This document shows, in pieces, positions 1 to 8,093 of a stretch of 64,000 nt of DNA. Under the pieces are notes generated by a model. The model saw only the letters and a program-made list of their open reading frames with translations. It ran no database searches and was not told the DNA's origin. The stretch's first letter is position 1; every line of letters begins with the position of its first letter. The DNA comes from an uncultured Bacteroides sp. (lineage in GTDB: Bacteria; Bacteroidota; Bacteroidia; Bacteroidales; Bacteroidaceae): the NCBI RefSeq assembly GCF_958445495.1, contig NZ_CAUCSQ010000016.1, positions 1-64,000 of the forward strand. Reading direction: 5' to 3'. Both the position numbers and the translations under genes were made by a program.

Positions 1-321
1 TATAATCAATATAAAGGAGATTTGCAAATAGAGGAAAAGACAATTCCTTATTTAAAAGAGATAGATATGTCTCACAATGATTTGAAAGAGATTTATATAT
101 CTGAACCATTATACAGAATTCTTTTATCCTATAATGATTTAATTGTAGCTTGCTTTAATCATAAGAATCTGTGTTATTTGGATGTTTCATATAATTGTAA
201 TATGCCATCTGAAGTTTGCTTTGAACCTACCGAAATTGATACCGTAATACGTGATGGAGTTGTTGAGGGAGAGCGTTTGTTAGGTCCTATAAGTGTACGA
301 TATTATAACCCAATAGAGTAA
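1..321 (+). CDS. Leucine-rich-repeat protein, 5' end outside window
   Basis: The reading frame is open from base 1, so the start lies upstream of the window and only the last 106 residues are visible. The visible part has degenerate leucine-rich repeats (KEIDMSHNDL, RILLSYNDL, CYLDVSYN) and ends with the motif EIDTVIRDGVVEGERLLGP. Its closest relative here is the next gene, which repeats the same block order (GDLxIxExTIPxLKE, YNDL, EIDTVIR-GV). The two are tandem paralogues. No function can be assigned. LRR surfaces usually bind proteins, and the neighbour's lipobox suggests envelope location. Base composition is AT-rich like the following secretion genes. Confidence 0.75.
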   Translation, partial: YNQYKGDLQIEEKTIPYLKEIDMSHNDLKEIYISEPLYRILLSYNDLIVACFNHKNLCYLDVSYNCNMPSEVCFEPTEIDTVIRDGVVEGERLLGPISVRYYNPIE

Positions 322-355
322 TATAAAGTATAAGTTGATTTTATTTGAAACTAAA

Positions 356-970
356 ATGCAAAATATAAATTATATATTGTTGTCTTTCTTTTTCTTATCA
401 TCTTGTCAGTCAAGAACTATAAGAGAAACTCAAGAATGCATAAAAGCAAAGGTGTTGACTAAATTTGAACGGCTTTACTTATTGCCAATTGATTCGGTCA
501 TAAACATGTATGATTTGTCCAATGATAGTATCGCTTTTTTTTCAGATTTATCAAACTATAAAATAAAGTCACTTGATTTATCCTGCAATTTTTTAGATAC
601 TGTCATTATAGGTTTTTTACCTCAAAAAATGGAAAAGCTTAATTTGTCTCATAATCAGATTCATGGAGATTTAAAAATAGGTGAAAATACAATACCAAAC
701 TTGAAAGAACTGAATGTATCTTATAATGAACTAGAATCTTTAGATATACTGGAATCTTTATTTCGGATTATTGCTTCATATAATGATTTAACTGATATTC
801 AGTTCAAACATGGAAATATACATTTTCTGGATATTTCATATAATATTCATTTATCTAACCAAGTAGGTTTTCATCCTGCGGAAATAGACACTGTGATAAG
901 AGAAGGAGTTGCCGATGGAAAACCTTTAGTCGGTCCACTGGATTTCTTGCCAACAATTGTGATAGAGTAG
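356..970 (+). CDS. Leucine-rich-repeat lipoprotein
   Basis: This gene encodes 204 residues. I chose the ATG at 356 because it places a short hydrophobic signal directly before a lipobox (FLSSC, Cys17); a TTG seven codons upstream is also open. After the signal, degenerate LRR units occur at about residues 75-170: SLDLSCN, KLNLSHNQI, ELNVSYNEL, IIASYNDL, FLDISYN. The C-terminal part carries the EIDTVIREGV motif shared with the truncated gene before it. It is probably an envelope-anchored lipoprotein. It lies 34 nt after its paralogue and 55 nt before a TonB-domain protein, all in one direction with the peptide exporter downstream. Function unknown; LRR assignment rests on the recurring LxxLxLSxN pattern. 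Confidence 0.75.
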   Translation: MQNINYILLSFFFLSSCQSRTIRETQECIKAKVLTKFERLYLLPIDSVINMYDLSNDSIAFFSDLSNYKIKSLDLSCNFLDTVIIGFLPQKMEKLNLSHNQIHGDLKIGENTIPNLKELNVSYNELESLDILESLFRIIASYNDLTDIQFKHGNIHFLDISYNIHLSNQVGFHPAEIDTVIREGVADGKPLVGPLDFLPTIVIE

Positions 971-1025
971 CTTTTATGGTGAAATAATAAAAATAGTGAT
1001 TTGATTTAATATAAAATTAAGTATT

Positions 1026-1889
1026 ATGAAAAAGTTTACATTCAGTTTTTTAGTATTGATTTGGATATGTACTAATATCCAAATTGTAGGACAAGAGAAA
1101 ATGCCTCAAGTTCGTGAAGATGGAGTTTATACATATGTTGACCAAATGCCTGTATATTCAACGGGTCAGGAAGGTTTAATGAATTATTTATCAGAAGCTG
1201 TGAAATATCCGGCTTATGCTAAGGCAAAAGGAATATCAGGAGTTGTGCTTGTACAATTTGTGATAAAGAAAAATGGCAAAACCTCGCAGTGTAAGATTGT
1301 GCGGGGAATTGAGCCGTCACTGGATGCAGAAGCACTTCGGGTGGTGAAAGGAATTCCCGGTAAATGGATACCAGGCAGAGAGAAAGGAAAGAAAGTACCG
1401 GTATCATTCACTATTCCTGTTAATTTTCGATTGACTGGAAAAACGAACTCTTCATCTATATATGATGGACTGAAAGTAAATAGAAATATAAAGGCTTCCC
1501 TAGAGGGAATATGGCAAATTTGTACGCGTGTAAAATCTTTAGGTTATGGGAAGTTTGATATACAAACCGGACCTTACTTAAAGATATTATCATCAGATAA
1601 GAACTTTTTTAATATGCATTTATCAATAATGAATGGAAGGTCTGTCATAACGGCATTGGGAACCTATACTCAAACATCGACAGATACTTATGTTGAAAAA
1701 ATCTTTAAATCAGTAACAGATCCTGAGCTTACAGGGATATATAATGAACTTGAATTTGGATTTATTTCAGAGAATCTGTTACAGGTTAGCTATCAAATGC
1801 CGGGGCGTCCGATGCGTAGTACGGAAGTTTGGGTTCGCATTATCCAGCCCGACTTGAAGCAACCGGAATTGCTTCCTCAAACATTCTGA
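1026..1889 (+). CDS. TonB C-terminal-domain protein with a C-terminal lipocalin-like (DUF4488-type) domain
   Basis: This 287-residue protein has a signal peptide (residues 1-22, ending IVGQ). A TonB C-terminal domain follows at about 45-135, seen as EAVKYPAYAKAKGISG, VxVQFVIKKNGK, EALRVVKGIPGKWIPGREKG and VPVSFTIPVNFRL. The region from about 155 to 287 starts EGIWQICTRV and resembles the DUF4488 lipocalin-like domains often joined to TonB domains in Bacteroides; that second assignment is from memory and less certain. It lacks the N-terminal membrane anchor and proline-rich spacer of a true TonB, so energy transduction is doubtful. It lies 23 nt upstream of the membrane-fusion gene and is probably co-transcribed with the exporter. 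Confidence 0.8.
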   Translation: MKKFTFSFLVLIWICTNIQIVGQEKMPQVREDGVYTYVDQMPVYSTGQEGLMNYLSEAVKYPAYAKAKGISGVVLVQFVIKKNGKTSQCKIVRGIEPSLDAEALRVVKGIPGKWIPGREKGKKVPVSFTIPVNFRLTGKTNSSSIYDGLKVNRNIKASLEGIWQICTRVKSLGYGKFDIQTGPYLKILSSDKNFFNMHLSIMNGRSVITALGTYTQTSTDTYVEKIFKSVTDPELTGIYNELEFGFISENLLQVSYQMPGRPMRSTEVWVRIIQPDLKQPELLPQTF

Positions 1890-1912
1890 CAACTAATTAT
1901 CTATGAAGAAAA

Positions 1913-3235
1913 ATGGTGAAAGATGATATTCCTGAAGAACAGAAAATGGCTTCGTCAATAGAAAGGAGTGAAGAAGTTCAAGCTATTATTGACCGTATGC
2001 CTACGAATGGAGCTACGTGGATAGCTGTCATAACCAGTATATTGATAGGAGTAGTTTTTTTGCTGGGATTTATCATCAAGTATCCCGATACGGTGGACGG
2101 GCAGATTTCCATAACTGCCCGTTACGCTCCGGTACGTTTGGTTGCCAATAGTACTGGGAAGGTACATCTTTTGATAACGGATAAAAGTCACGTGATAGAA
2201 GGAGATGTAATTGGATATATTGAAAGTGGTGTGAATTACGAAGACATATTAAGAATAGATTCACTGTTGTCTACATATGATTTACATTCTCTTCGCTTGT
2301 TATCGATCCCTCATTCATTGACTTTAGGTGAGATAGCTTCATCTTTTAGTGCATTTATGATTGCCCATTTGCAATATCGTCGTTTCTTGGAATCGGATAT
2401 TTATAAGATCCGTAGTTCAGGTTTGCAACGGCAGATAGAGATTGATGGAAGAATCATCCAAAATATGGAGAAAGAAGATGTCTTGAAAAAGAAGATGTTA
2501 CATATAGGGCAGGTAAGAACGAAGAAGGATAGCATCTTGGCTGTAAGGAAAGCAATTAGTGAGGAAGAATATTTGCGGCAAACTTCAGAGTACCTTTCAC
2601 AGAGGGATAATTATGAGGCGTTTCAAAACGAATTACTTTCCCGGCAAGCCCAAATTGGCAAAAATAAACAGGAATTGCAGCAACTACATATTGAAGAACA
2701 AGAAAATAAAGATAAGTTATATGCTGAACTATTGGCACGTAAGAATGAACTGGTGAATGTGATTCGGGTTTGGAAAGAGAAATACGTACAGTATGCTCCT
2801 GTTAGTGGAGAGTTAGAGTTCCTGGGGTTTTGGCGGGAGAATGGATTTGTACAAAATGGGCAGGAGCTATTTTCTATAATTCCTTCGAAGAACCAAATGA
2901 TGGGGGAAGTCTTGATACCTTCATATGGAGCAGGCAAAATTAAAATCGGGCAAACTGCAAATGTGAAGATTGAGAATTACCCTTATGATGAGTATGGATT
3001 GATAAAGGGAGAGGTGCAGTCAATTTCACGCTTATCACACAAAATGCAAACGGCGGATGGGAAGAATGCGAATGCTTACAGAGTGGTGATATCATTCCCT
3101 AATGGTTCATATACGAATTTTGGAAAGAATCTGATGCTTGATTTTGAGAGTATCGGTAATGTGGAGATTATAACAAAACCTAAAAGATTGATAGAACGGT
3201 TGTTTGACAATCTAAAGGCAAAAACAGAAAAATAA
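1913..3235 (+). CDS. HlyD-family membrane-fusion protein of a peptide type I secretion system
   Basis: This is the periplasmic adaptor linking the inner-membrane ABC exporter to the outer-membrane channel. The 440-residue protein has a short cytoplasmic N-terminus, one membrane segment (about residues 37-59, AVITSILIGVVFLLGFI), a biotinyl-lipoyl-like strand region (VRLVANSTGKVHLLITDKSH), a long charged coiled-coil hairpin (about 150-285) and the closing barrel part (YAPVSGELEFLGFWRENGFV then EVLIPSYGAGKIKIGQTANVKI). Length and layout match adaptors of bacteriocin/RiPP exporters. The C39 ABC exporter starts 15 nt downstream. Base composition is AT-rich. Confidence 0.9.
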   Translation: MVKDDIPEEQKMASSIERSEEVQAIIDRMPTNGATWIAVITSILIGVVFLLGFIIKYPDTVDGQISITARYAPVRLVANSTGKVHLLITDKSHVIEGDVIGYIESGVNYEDILRIDSLLSTYDLHSLRLLSIPHSLTLGEIASSFSAFMIAHLQYRRFLESDIYKIRSSGLQRQIEIDGRIIQNMEKEDVLKKKMLHIGQVRTKKDSILAVRKAISEEEYLRQTSEYLSQRDNYEAFQNELLSRQAQIGKNKQELQQLHIEEQENKDKLYAELLARKNELVNVIRVWKEKYVQYAPVSGELEFLGFWRENGFVQNGQELFSIIPSKNQMMGEVLIPSYGAGKIKIGQTANVKIENYPYDEYGLIKGEVQSISRLSHKMQTADGKNANAYRVVISFPNGSYTNFGKNLMLDFESIGNVEIITKPKRLIERLFDNLKAKTEK

Positions 3236-3250
3236 AACCTTTTATTTCTG

Positions 3251-5428
3251 ATGATATTAAAACGTTTTCCTGTCGAATACCAAATGGATTCACAAGACTG
3301 TGGACCTGCTAGTTTGAAAATAATTGCCAAATACTTTGGCCGCTACTATTCTTTACAATATTTGCGCGATCGATGCGGCATAACCAATCAAGGTATTTCT
3401 TTACTTGATTTGAGTACCGGTGCAGAAAGTATAGGTTTGCGTACACTAGCCATTAAATGTACAATAGAAGAAGTGGTTACCAGTGTTCCTTTCCCTGCTG
3501 TTCTTTTTTGGAATGAGAATCATTTTATAGTGATTTATCATGCAGATAAGAAACATGTGTGGGTATCTGACCCTGCAAAGGGGCGTATAAAATACACACA
3601 TGCAGAATTTCGTCGTGGATGGTATCCGAAAGGAGAGAATAAAGGAGTATTGTTGGCAGTAGAGCCGACAATAGACTTTCAAAGAAGTAGAGAGCAAAAA
3701 GAGATGGAGAAGAATAGTTTCATCAGCATTCTTCGTTACTTTGTCCCCTATAAAAAGAGTTTTGTAACAATATTTGCTATAATGCTACTTGTCACCCTGC
3801 TTCAAGGAGTACTTCCTTTTATTTCAAAAGCGGTGATTGATGTTGGTATTAAAACTTCTGATCTCAACTTTATAAATATGGTTTTGGTTGGGAATATTAG
3901 TATTTTATTAAGTATAACGATATTTAATGTAGTGCGAGACTGGATTCTTCTTCATATTACTTCTCGTGTAAATATTGCTCTTATATCCGATTATTTGATT
4001 AAATTGATGAGGCTTCCGGTCACTTTTTTTGAGAATAAACTATTGGGAGATATACTCCAGAGAGCCCGTGACCATGAACGCATACGCAGCTTTATCATGA
4101 ATAATTCGCTTTCATTGATATTTTCCATGTTTACATTCGTTGTATTCGGCATCATATTACTGGTATATAATGCGATTATCTTTTATATTTTTCTGGCAGG
4201 TTCCATATTATATGTATTGTGGGTATTGTTATTTTTAAGTATTCGTAAAAAGCTGGACTGGGAATACTTCGAGTTGGTGTCGAAGGATCAAAGTTATTGG
4301 GTGGAAACAGTATCAGCTATTCAGGATATTAAAATTTATAATTACGAGAAGCATCGGAGATGGAAGTGGGAAGAGATTCAGGCACGGCTCTATAAAGTAA
4401 ATAAGCGGGTATTAAATGTGACAAATTCTCAAAACTTAGGCGCACAGTTCATTGAAAATATAAAGAATATGGGCATTGTGTTCTACTGTGCCAGTGCCGT
4501 GATAACAGGAGATATAACGTTTGGTATTATGATTTCAACACAATTTATTATCGGTATGTTGAACGGACCATTGATTCAATTTATTAATTTCGTTATATCG
4601 GCACAATATGCCAAGATTAGCTTTCTCCGAATGAATGAGATTCGCCAGTTGGAAGACGAAGAAGAGTTGTTGTCTATTGGCAGTACTTCGATTGTGCCTG
4701 AATGTCGGGATATGACATTGGAGAATGTGCATTTTCAGTATTCGGCGAATGCGCCTATGGTGCTTAAAAATATCTATCTGCGAATACCTCAAAATAAGAT
4801 TACTGCTATCGTTGGAGGAAGTGGAAGTGGTAAATCCACTTTGCTAAAGCTGCTGGTAAGGCTATATAAACCCAGTTTTGGTGAGATAAAAATGGGAGGG
4901 ATGAGTGTATCGACCATTAATTTGAGATATTGGCGGGAAATGTGCGGTGTAGTGATGCAGGATGGAAAGTTGTTCAGCGATACGATTGTCAATAATATAG
5001 TACTTGATGATGAACATATTAATTATGAACGTTTGCATGAAGTTTGTCGTATTGCACAGATTGAGGATGAAATCAATTCTATGTCCAAAGGATACGAAAC
5101 GATGATTGGCGAAACAGGACGTGGATTGAGTGGGGGACAGAAGCAACGCTTGCTGATAGCAAGAGCTTTGTACCGGAATCCGGATTTTCTCTTCTTGGAT
5201 GAGGCAACGAATTCTTTGGATGTAATCAATGAACGAAAGATTGTGGAGGCATTGAACGGAGCGTTTCATAACCGGACGGTGGTAGTTATAGCACATAGGC
5301 TTAGTACAGTGCGGAATGCGGATCAGATAGTAGTAATGAGTCAGGGATATATTGTAGAAATAGGAATGCATGATGATTTAATGGAGAAGAAAGGGTATTA
5401 TTATTCACTAGTGTCGTCTCAAGAATAG
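3251..5428 (+). CDS. Peptidase-containing ABC transporter (C39 peptidase, PCAT)
   Basis: This 725-residue exporter removes a leader peptide (normally at a double-glycine site) and secretes the product with ATP. The N-terminal C39 domain keeps its catalytic set: Cys17 in SQDCGPASL, His91 in NENHFIVIY and Asp107 in VSDPAKG. Six membrane segments span about residues 165-450. The nucleotide-binding domain has Walker A GGSGSGKST (about 521-529), signature LSGGQKQR (about 625), Walker B FLFLDEAT (about 646-653) and the H-loop IAHR. All key residues are present, so it should be active. It is flanked by its adaptor (15 nt upstream) and channel (2 nt downstream). No double-glycine precursor gene is visible in the window. 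Confidence 0.95.
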   Translation: MILKRFPVEYQMDSQDCGPASLKIIAKYFGRYYSLQYLRDRCGITNQGISLLDLSTGAESIGLRTLAIKCTIEEVVTSVPFPAVLFWNENHFIVIYHADKKHVWVSDPAKGRIKYTHAEFRRGWYPKGENKGVLLAVEPTIDFQRSREQKEMEKNSFISILRYFVPYKKSFVTIFAIMLLVTLLQGVLPFISKAVIDVGIKTSDLNFINMVLVGNISILLSITIFNVVRDWILLHITSRVNIALISDYLIKLMRLPVTFFENKLLGDILQRARDHERIRSFIMNNSLSLIFSMFTFVVFGIILLVYNAIIFYIFLAGSILYVLWVLLFLSIRKKLDWEYFELVSKDQSYWVETVSAIQDIKIYNYEKHRRWKWEEIQARLYKVNKRVLNVTNSQNLGAQFIENIKNMGIVFYCASAVITGDITFGIMISTQFIIGMLNGPLIQFINFVISAQYAKISFLRMNEIRQLEDEEELLSIGSTSIVPECRDMTLENVHFQYSANAPMVLKNIYLRIPQNKITAIVGGSGSGKSTLLKLLVRLYKPSFGEIKMGGMSVSTINLRYWREMCGVVMQDGKLFSDTIVNNIVLDDEHINYERLHEVCRIAQIEDEINSMSKGYETMIGETGRGLSGGQKQRLLIARALYRNPDFLFLDEATNSLDVINERKIVEALNGAFHNRTVVVIAHRLSTVRNADQIVVMSQGYIVEIGMHDDLMEKKGYYYSLVSSQE

Positions 5429-5429
5429 T

Positions 5430-6827
5430 ATGAAAAAAGTTATTATAACAAGAATGTGTCTCATATTTATGTTGTTTGGGGAGATGACAGGATTACAGGC
5501 GCAAACGCAGATTACTCTGGAGAAAGTTGTGAATGAGTGGAGTTTTTATTCGCCTTCAGCAGAAAAAATAAAACTGACTTATGAGAATATAATATTGTCT
5601 TATAATAATTATTTGAAAGAATTTCTACCTTCGATAGCTTTCAATATGAATCCGGTTTCTTTCAATCATTCTCTTCGTTTGATGCAAAATACGACTGATG
5701 GTAGTTATTCTTATGTGAACGATTATTCGAATACAAGTAATGTGGGACTTACTATTCAGCAAAAAATAGGTGTCACCGGTGGTGTGTTTTCTGTTAGCTC
5801 CAACTTAAATGTATTGACTGAATTTTCGACTCATCGAAATAATTTCAATACTACTCCTTTGGCTCTCAACTACTCACAGCAACTTCTAGGAGGATATTAT
5901 ACCTATAAGAAACTAAAAAAAATCGAACATGCAAAAGCTCTTAATGCTGCCAGGCAGTATTGTTCAGATATGGCCGATATACAAATAAAAGGTTTGGATG
6001 CTTTTTTAAATCTCTTTTTAGCTGATATAACAAGGAAGTTGGCTTTGAGAAATATAGTTATCAGTGACACCTTATTAATAGCGGGCAAAGCTTTGTTGGA
6101 GAATGGACATTTTACGGAATATGAATATAAACAGGTTGAACTGCAGGCTAATAATAATCTGTATGTGTACGAAACTGCACAGAAAGATTATCAACAGTTG
6201 CTTCGACAGCTTTGGACTTTGCTGGGGAAAAAAGAAATTGTTGATAGTGTAGAGGTAGTTATACCGGATTTTTCGTTACCCTTGACCATTGATTCTGAAG
6301 TTGTGATAGGATATGCCCGAAAAAACAATCCGTTTGCTTTGTCGCAGGAAGCTAAACGTTTGGAAGCGGAACAGACATTGTTCAGTGTGAAGCTGAGTAA
6401 CCGTTTCAATGCGAATATCAATGTAAGTTATGGATTGAATCAATATGCGGAACATTTTTCGGATGCTTATCGAAAGTCGGATTATAGCCAGGGTGTTATG
6501 ATTAGTTTTCAAATCCCGGTTTTTCAATGGGGAATAAACCGAAATAAATTGCAGATGGCTAAGAATAGCTATCGTAATACAATGCTGGAGTTGGAAGAAG
6601 CAGAAACTAGCTATGTTAATGATTTATTTAATAACGTAAGTTCTTATAATCATGGAGTAAAATTGTATTTTCTATCTAAACGTTCCTATCAATTGGCACA
6701 AGAGCAATATGAAATTTTATCTGCAAAGTTTCGTCATGGAAAGGTTTCAATATATGAAATCACATCTGTCCAAAAAGAACTGTATGAAGCATTAAAGAAG
6801 TATTATTCTTCTATGCAGACTGTATAG
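5430..6827 (+). CDS. TolC-family outer-membrane channel of the peptide secretion system
   Basis: This 465-residue protein should form the outer-membrane and periplasmic tunnel of the exporter. It has a signal peptide ending LQAQTQ (about residue 25-27). Two TolC-type repeats of long alpha-helices follow, the second beginning near EVVIGYARKNNPFALSQEAK and including SQGVMISFQIPVFQWG, the strand motif common to TolC proteins (compare IPIWHWGEG in the efflux-operon channel near 24 kb). The C-terminus ends in the coiled segment RSYQLAQEQYEILSAKFRHGKVS. It starts 2 nt after the ABC exporter stop, which supports one operon of adaptor, exporter and channel. It is the last AT-rich gene before base composition changes at about 6.9 kb. 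Confidence 0.88.
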   Translation: MKKVIITRMCLIFMLFGEMTGLQAQTQITLEKVVNEWSFYSPSAEKIKLTYENIILSYNNYLKEFLPSIAFNMNPVSFNHSLRLMQNTTDGSYSYVNDYSNTSNVGLTIQQKIGVTGGVFSVSSNLNVLTEFSTHRNNFNTTPLALNYSQQLLGGYYTYKKLKKIEHAKALNAARQYCSDMADIQIKGLDAFLNLFLADITRKLALRNIVISDTLLIAGKALLENGHFTEYEYKQVELQANNNLYVYETAQKDYQQLLRQLWTLLGKKEIVDSVEVVIPDFSLPLTIDSEVVIGYARKNNPFALSQEAKRLEAEQTLFSVKLSNRFNANINVSYGLNQYAEHFSDAYRKSDYSQGVMISFQIPVFQWGINRNKLQMAKNSYRNTMLELEEAETSYVNDLFNNVSSYNHGVKLYFLSKRSYQLAQEQYEILSAKFRHGKVSIYEITSVQKELYEALKKYYSSMQTV

Positions 6828-6951
6828 AACCAGTTTTTTATGTTGCGTAAAATCACGCTATATGATTTCATCAATCATTGCGAACTAATGGATATATTAT
6901 TGGACAACTAGTTTTTTCATCTTCTCTCTATGTCATCTGCTTGAAATCTCG

Positions 6952-6959
6952 TACATTTG
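6952..6959 (+). promoter_or_regulatory. Putative -7 promoter element for mnmA
   Basis: TACATTTG matches the Bacteroides -7 consensus TAnnTTTG, 26 nt before the mnmA ATG. No convincing -33 TTTG lies at the expected distance. Confidence 0.4.
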
Positions 6960-6985
6960 TAACCATATAACTTTTCAGAACTCAG

Positions 6986-8071
6986 ATGGAAGAACGAAAT
7001 AAGAGAGTATTGGTAGGTATGAGTGGTGGCATAGACAGCACCGCTACTTGCTTGATGCTGCAAGAACAAGGATACGAGATCGTGGGAGTTACTATGCGTG
7101 TGTGGGGAGATGAACCGCAGGATGCCAGAGAGTTGGCTGCACGGATGGGGATTGAACATTATGTGGCAGATGAACGTATTCCTTTTAAAGAGACCATTGT
7201 AAAAAACTTCATAGACGAATATAAGCAGGGACGTACGCCGAACCCGTGCGTGATGTGTAATCCGTTGTTCAAATTCCGGGTGCTGGCGGAATGGGCGGAT
7301 AAGCTGGATTGTGCTTGGATAGCTACCGGGCATTATTCGCGTTTGGAAAAGAAAGACGGGCGCATTTATATCGTTGCCGGGAATGATGATAAAAAAGACC
7401 AGTCTTATTTCCTTTGGAGACTGGGGCAGGATGTGTTGGAACGGTGTATTTTCCCGTTGGGGAATTACACGAAAACGGAGGTCCGGGACTATCTTGCAAA
7501 GGTGGGGTATGAGGCCAAGTCAAAGGACGGGGAAAGTATGGAAGTTTGTTTCATTAAAGGGGATTACCGTGATTTTCTCCGTGAGCAATGTCCCGGATTG
7601 GACAAGGAAATAGGACCGGGCTGGTTTGTCAGTTCTGACGGAGTGAAGCTGGGACAGCATAAGGGTGCTCCTTATTACACTATCGGGCAGCGGAAGGGAT
7701 TGGAAATTGCGTTGGGGAAACCTGCTTATGTGCTGAAAATCAATCCGCAGAAAAATACGGTGATGCTCGGTGATGCCGAACAGTTGAAGACTGATTATAT
7801 GCTGGTGGAGCAGGAACAGATTGTCGATGAACGGGAATTGCTCGGATGTGAGAATCTGACGGTAAGAATACGTTATCGCAGCCGGCCTTTGCCTTGTCGG
7901 GTAAAAAGGCTGGTGGACGGTCGTCTGTTTGTACGTTTTCTCGAAACGGCCGCTGCTGTCGCACCTGGGCAGTCGGCTGTGTTTTATGATGGAAAACGTG
8001 TGTTGGGAGGAGCTTTTATCGCTTCTCAAAGAGGTATCGGGCTGGTGGTATTGGAAAATGAGGGATTTTAA
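6986..8071 (+). CDS. mnmA: tRNA-specific 2-thiouridylase MnmA
   Basis: It thiolates U34 of tRNAs for Lys, Glu and Gln, using ATP to activate C2 and a persulfide sulfur. The 361-residue protein has the PP-loop SGGIDST at residues 13-19, the N-terminal cysteine motif NPCVMCNPLFKF, the second reactive cysteine in SMEVCFIKGDYRDFL, and the YTIGQRKGLEIALGKPAYV segment before the C-terminal barrel. Length is normal. Bacteroides genomes usually carry two mnmA paralogues; which one this is cannot be decided here. The gene opens the more GC-rich part of the window and is followed 22 nt later by a subtilase gene. Confidence 0.92.
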   Translation: MEERNKRVLVGMSGGIDSTATCLMLQEQGYEIVGVTMRVWGDEPQDARELAARMGIEHYVADERIPFKETIVKNFIDEYKQGRTPNPCVMCNPLFKFRVLAEWADKLDCAWIATGHYSRLEKKDGRIYIVAGNDDKKDQSYFLWRLGQDVLERCIFPLGNYTKTEVRDYLAKVGYEAKSKDGESMEVCFIKGDYRDFLREQCPGLDKEIGPGWFVSSDGVKLGQHKGAPYYTIGQRKGLEIALGKPAYVLKINPQKNTVMLGDAEQLKTDYMLVEQEQIVDERELLGCENLTVRIRYRSRPLPCRVKRLVDGRLFVRFLETAAAVAPGQSAVFYDGKRVLGGAFIASQRGIGLVVLENEGF

Positions 8072-8093
8072 TGGATTAAAGTAAAGATAGTTT

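Noticed and set aside
335..355. TTG start for the LRR lipoprotein
   Set aside because: The ATG at 356 gives a normal short signal with the lipobox; the TTG adds charged residues in front of it.
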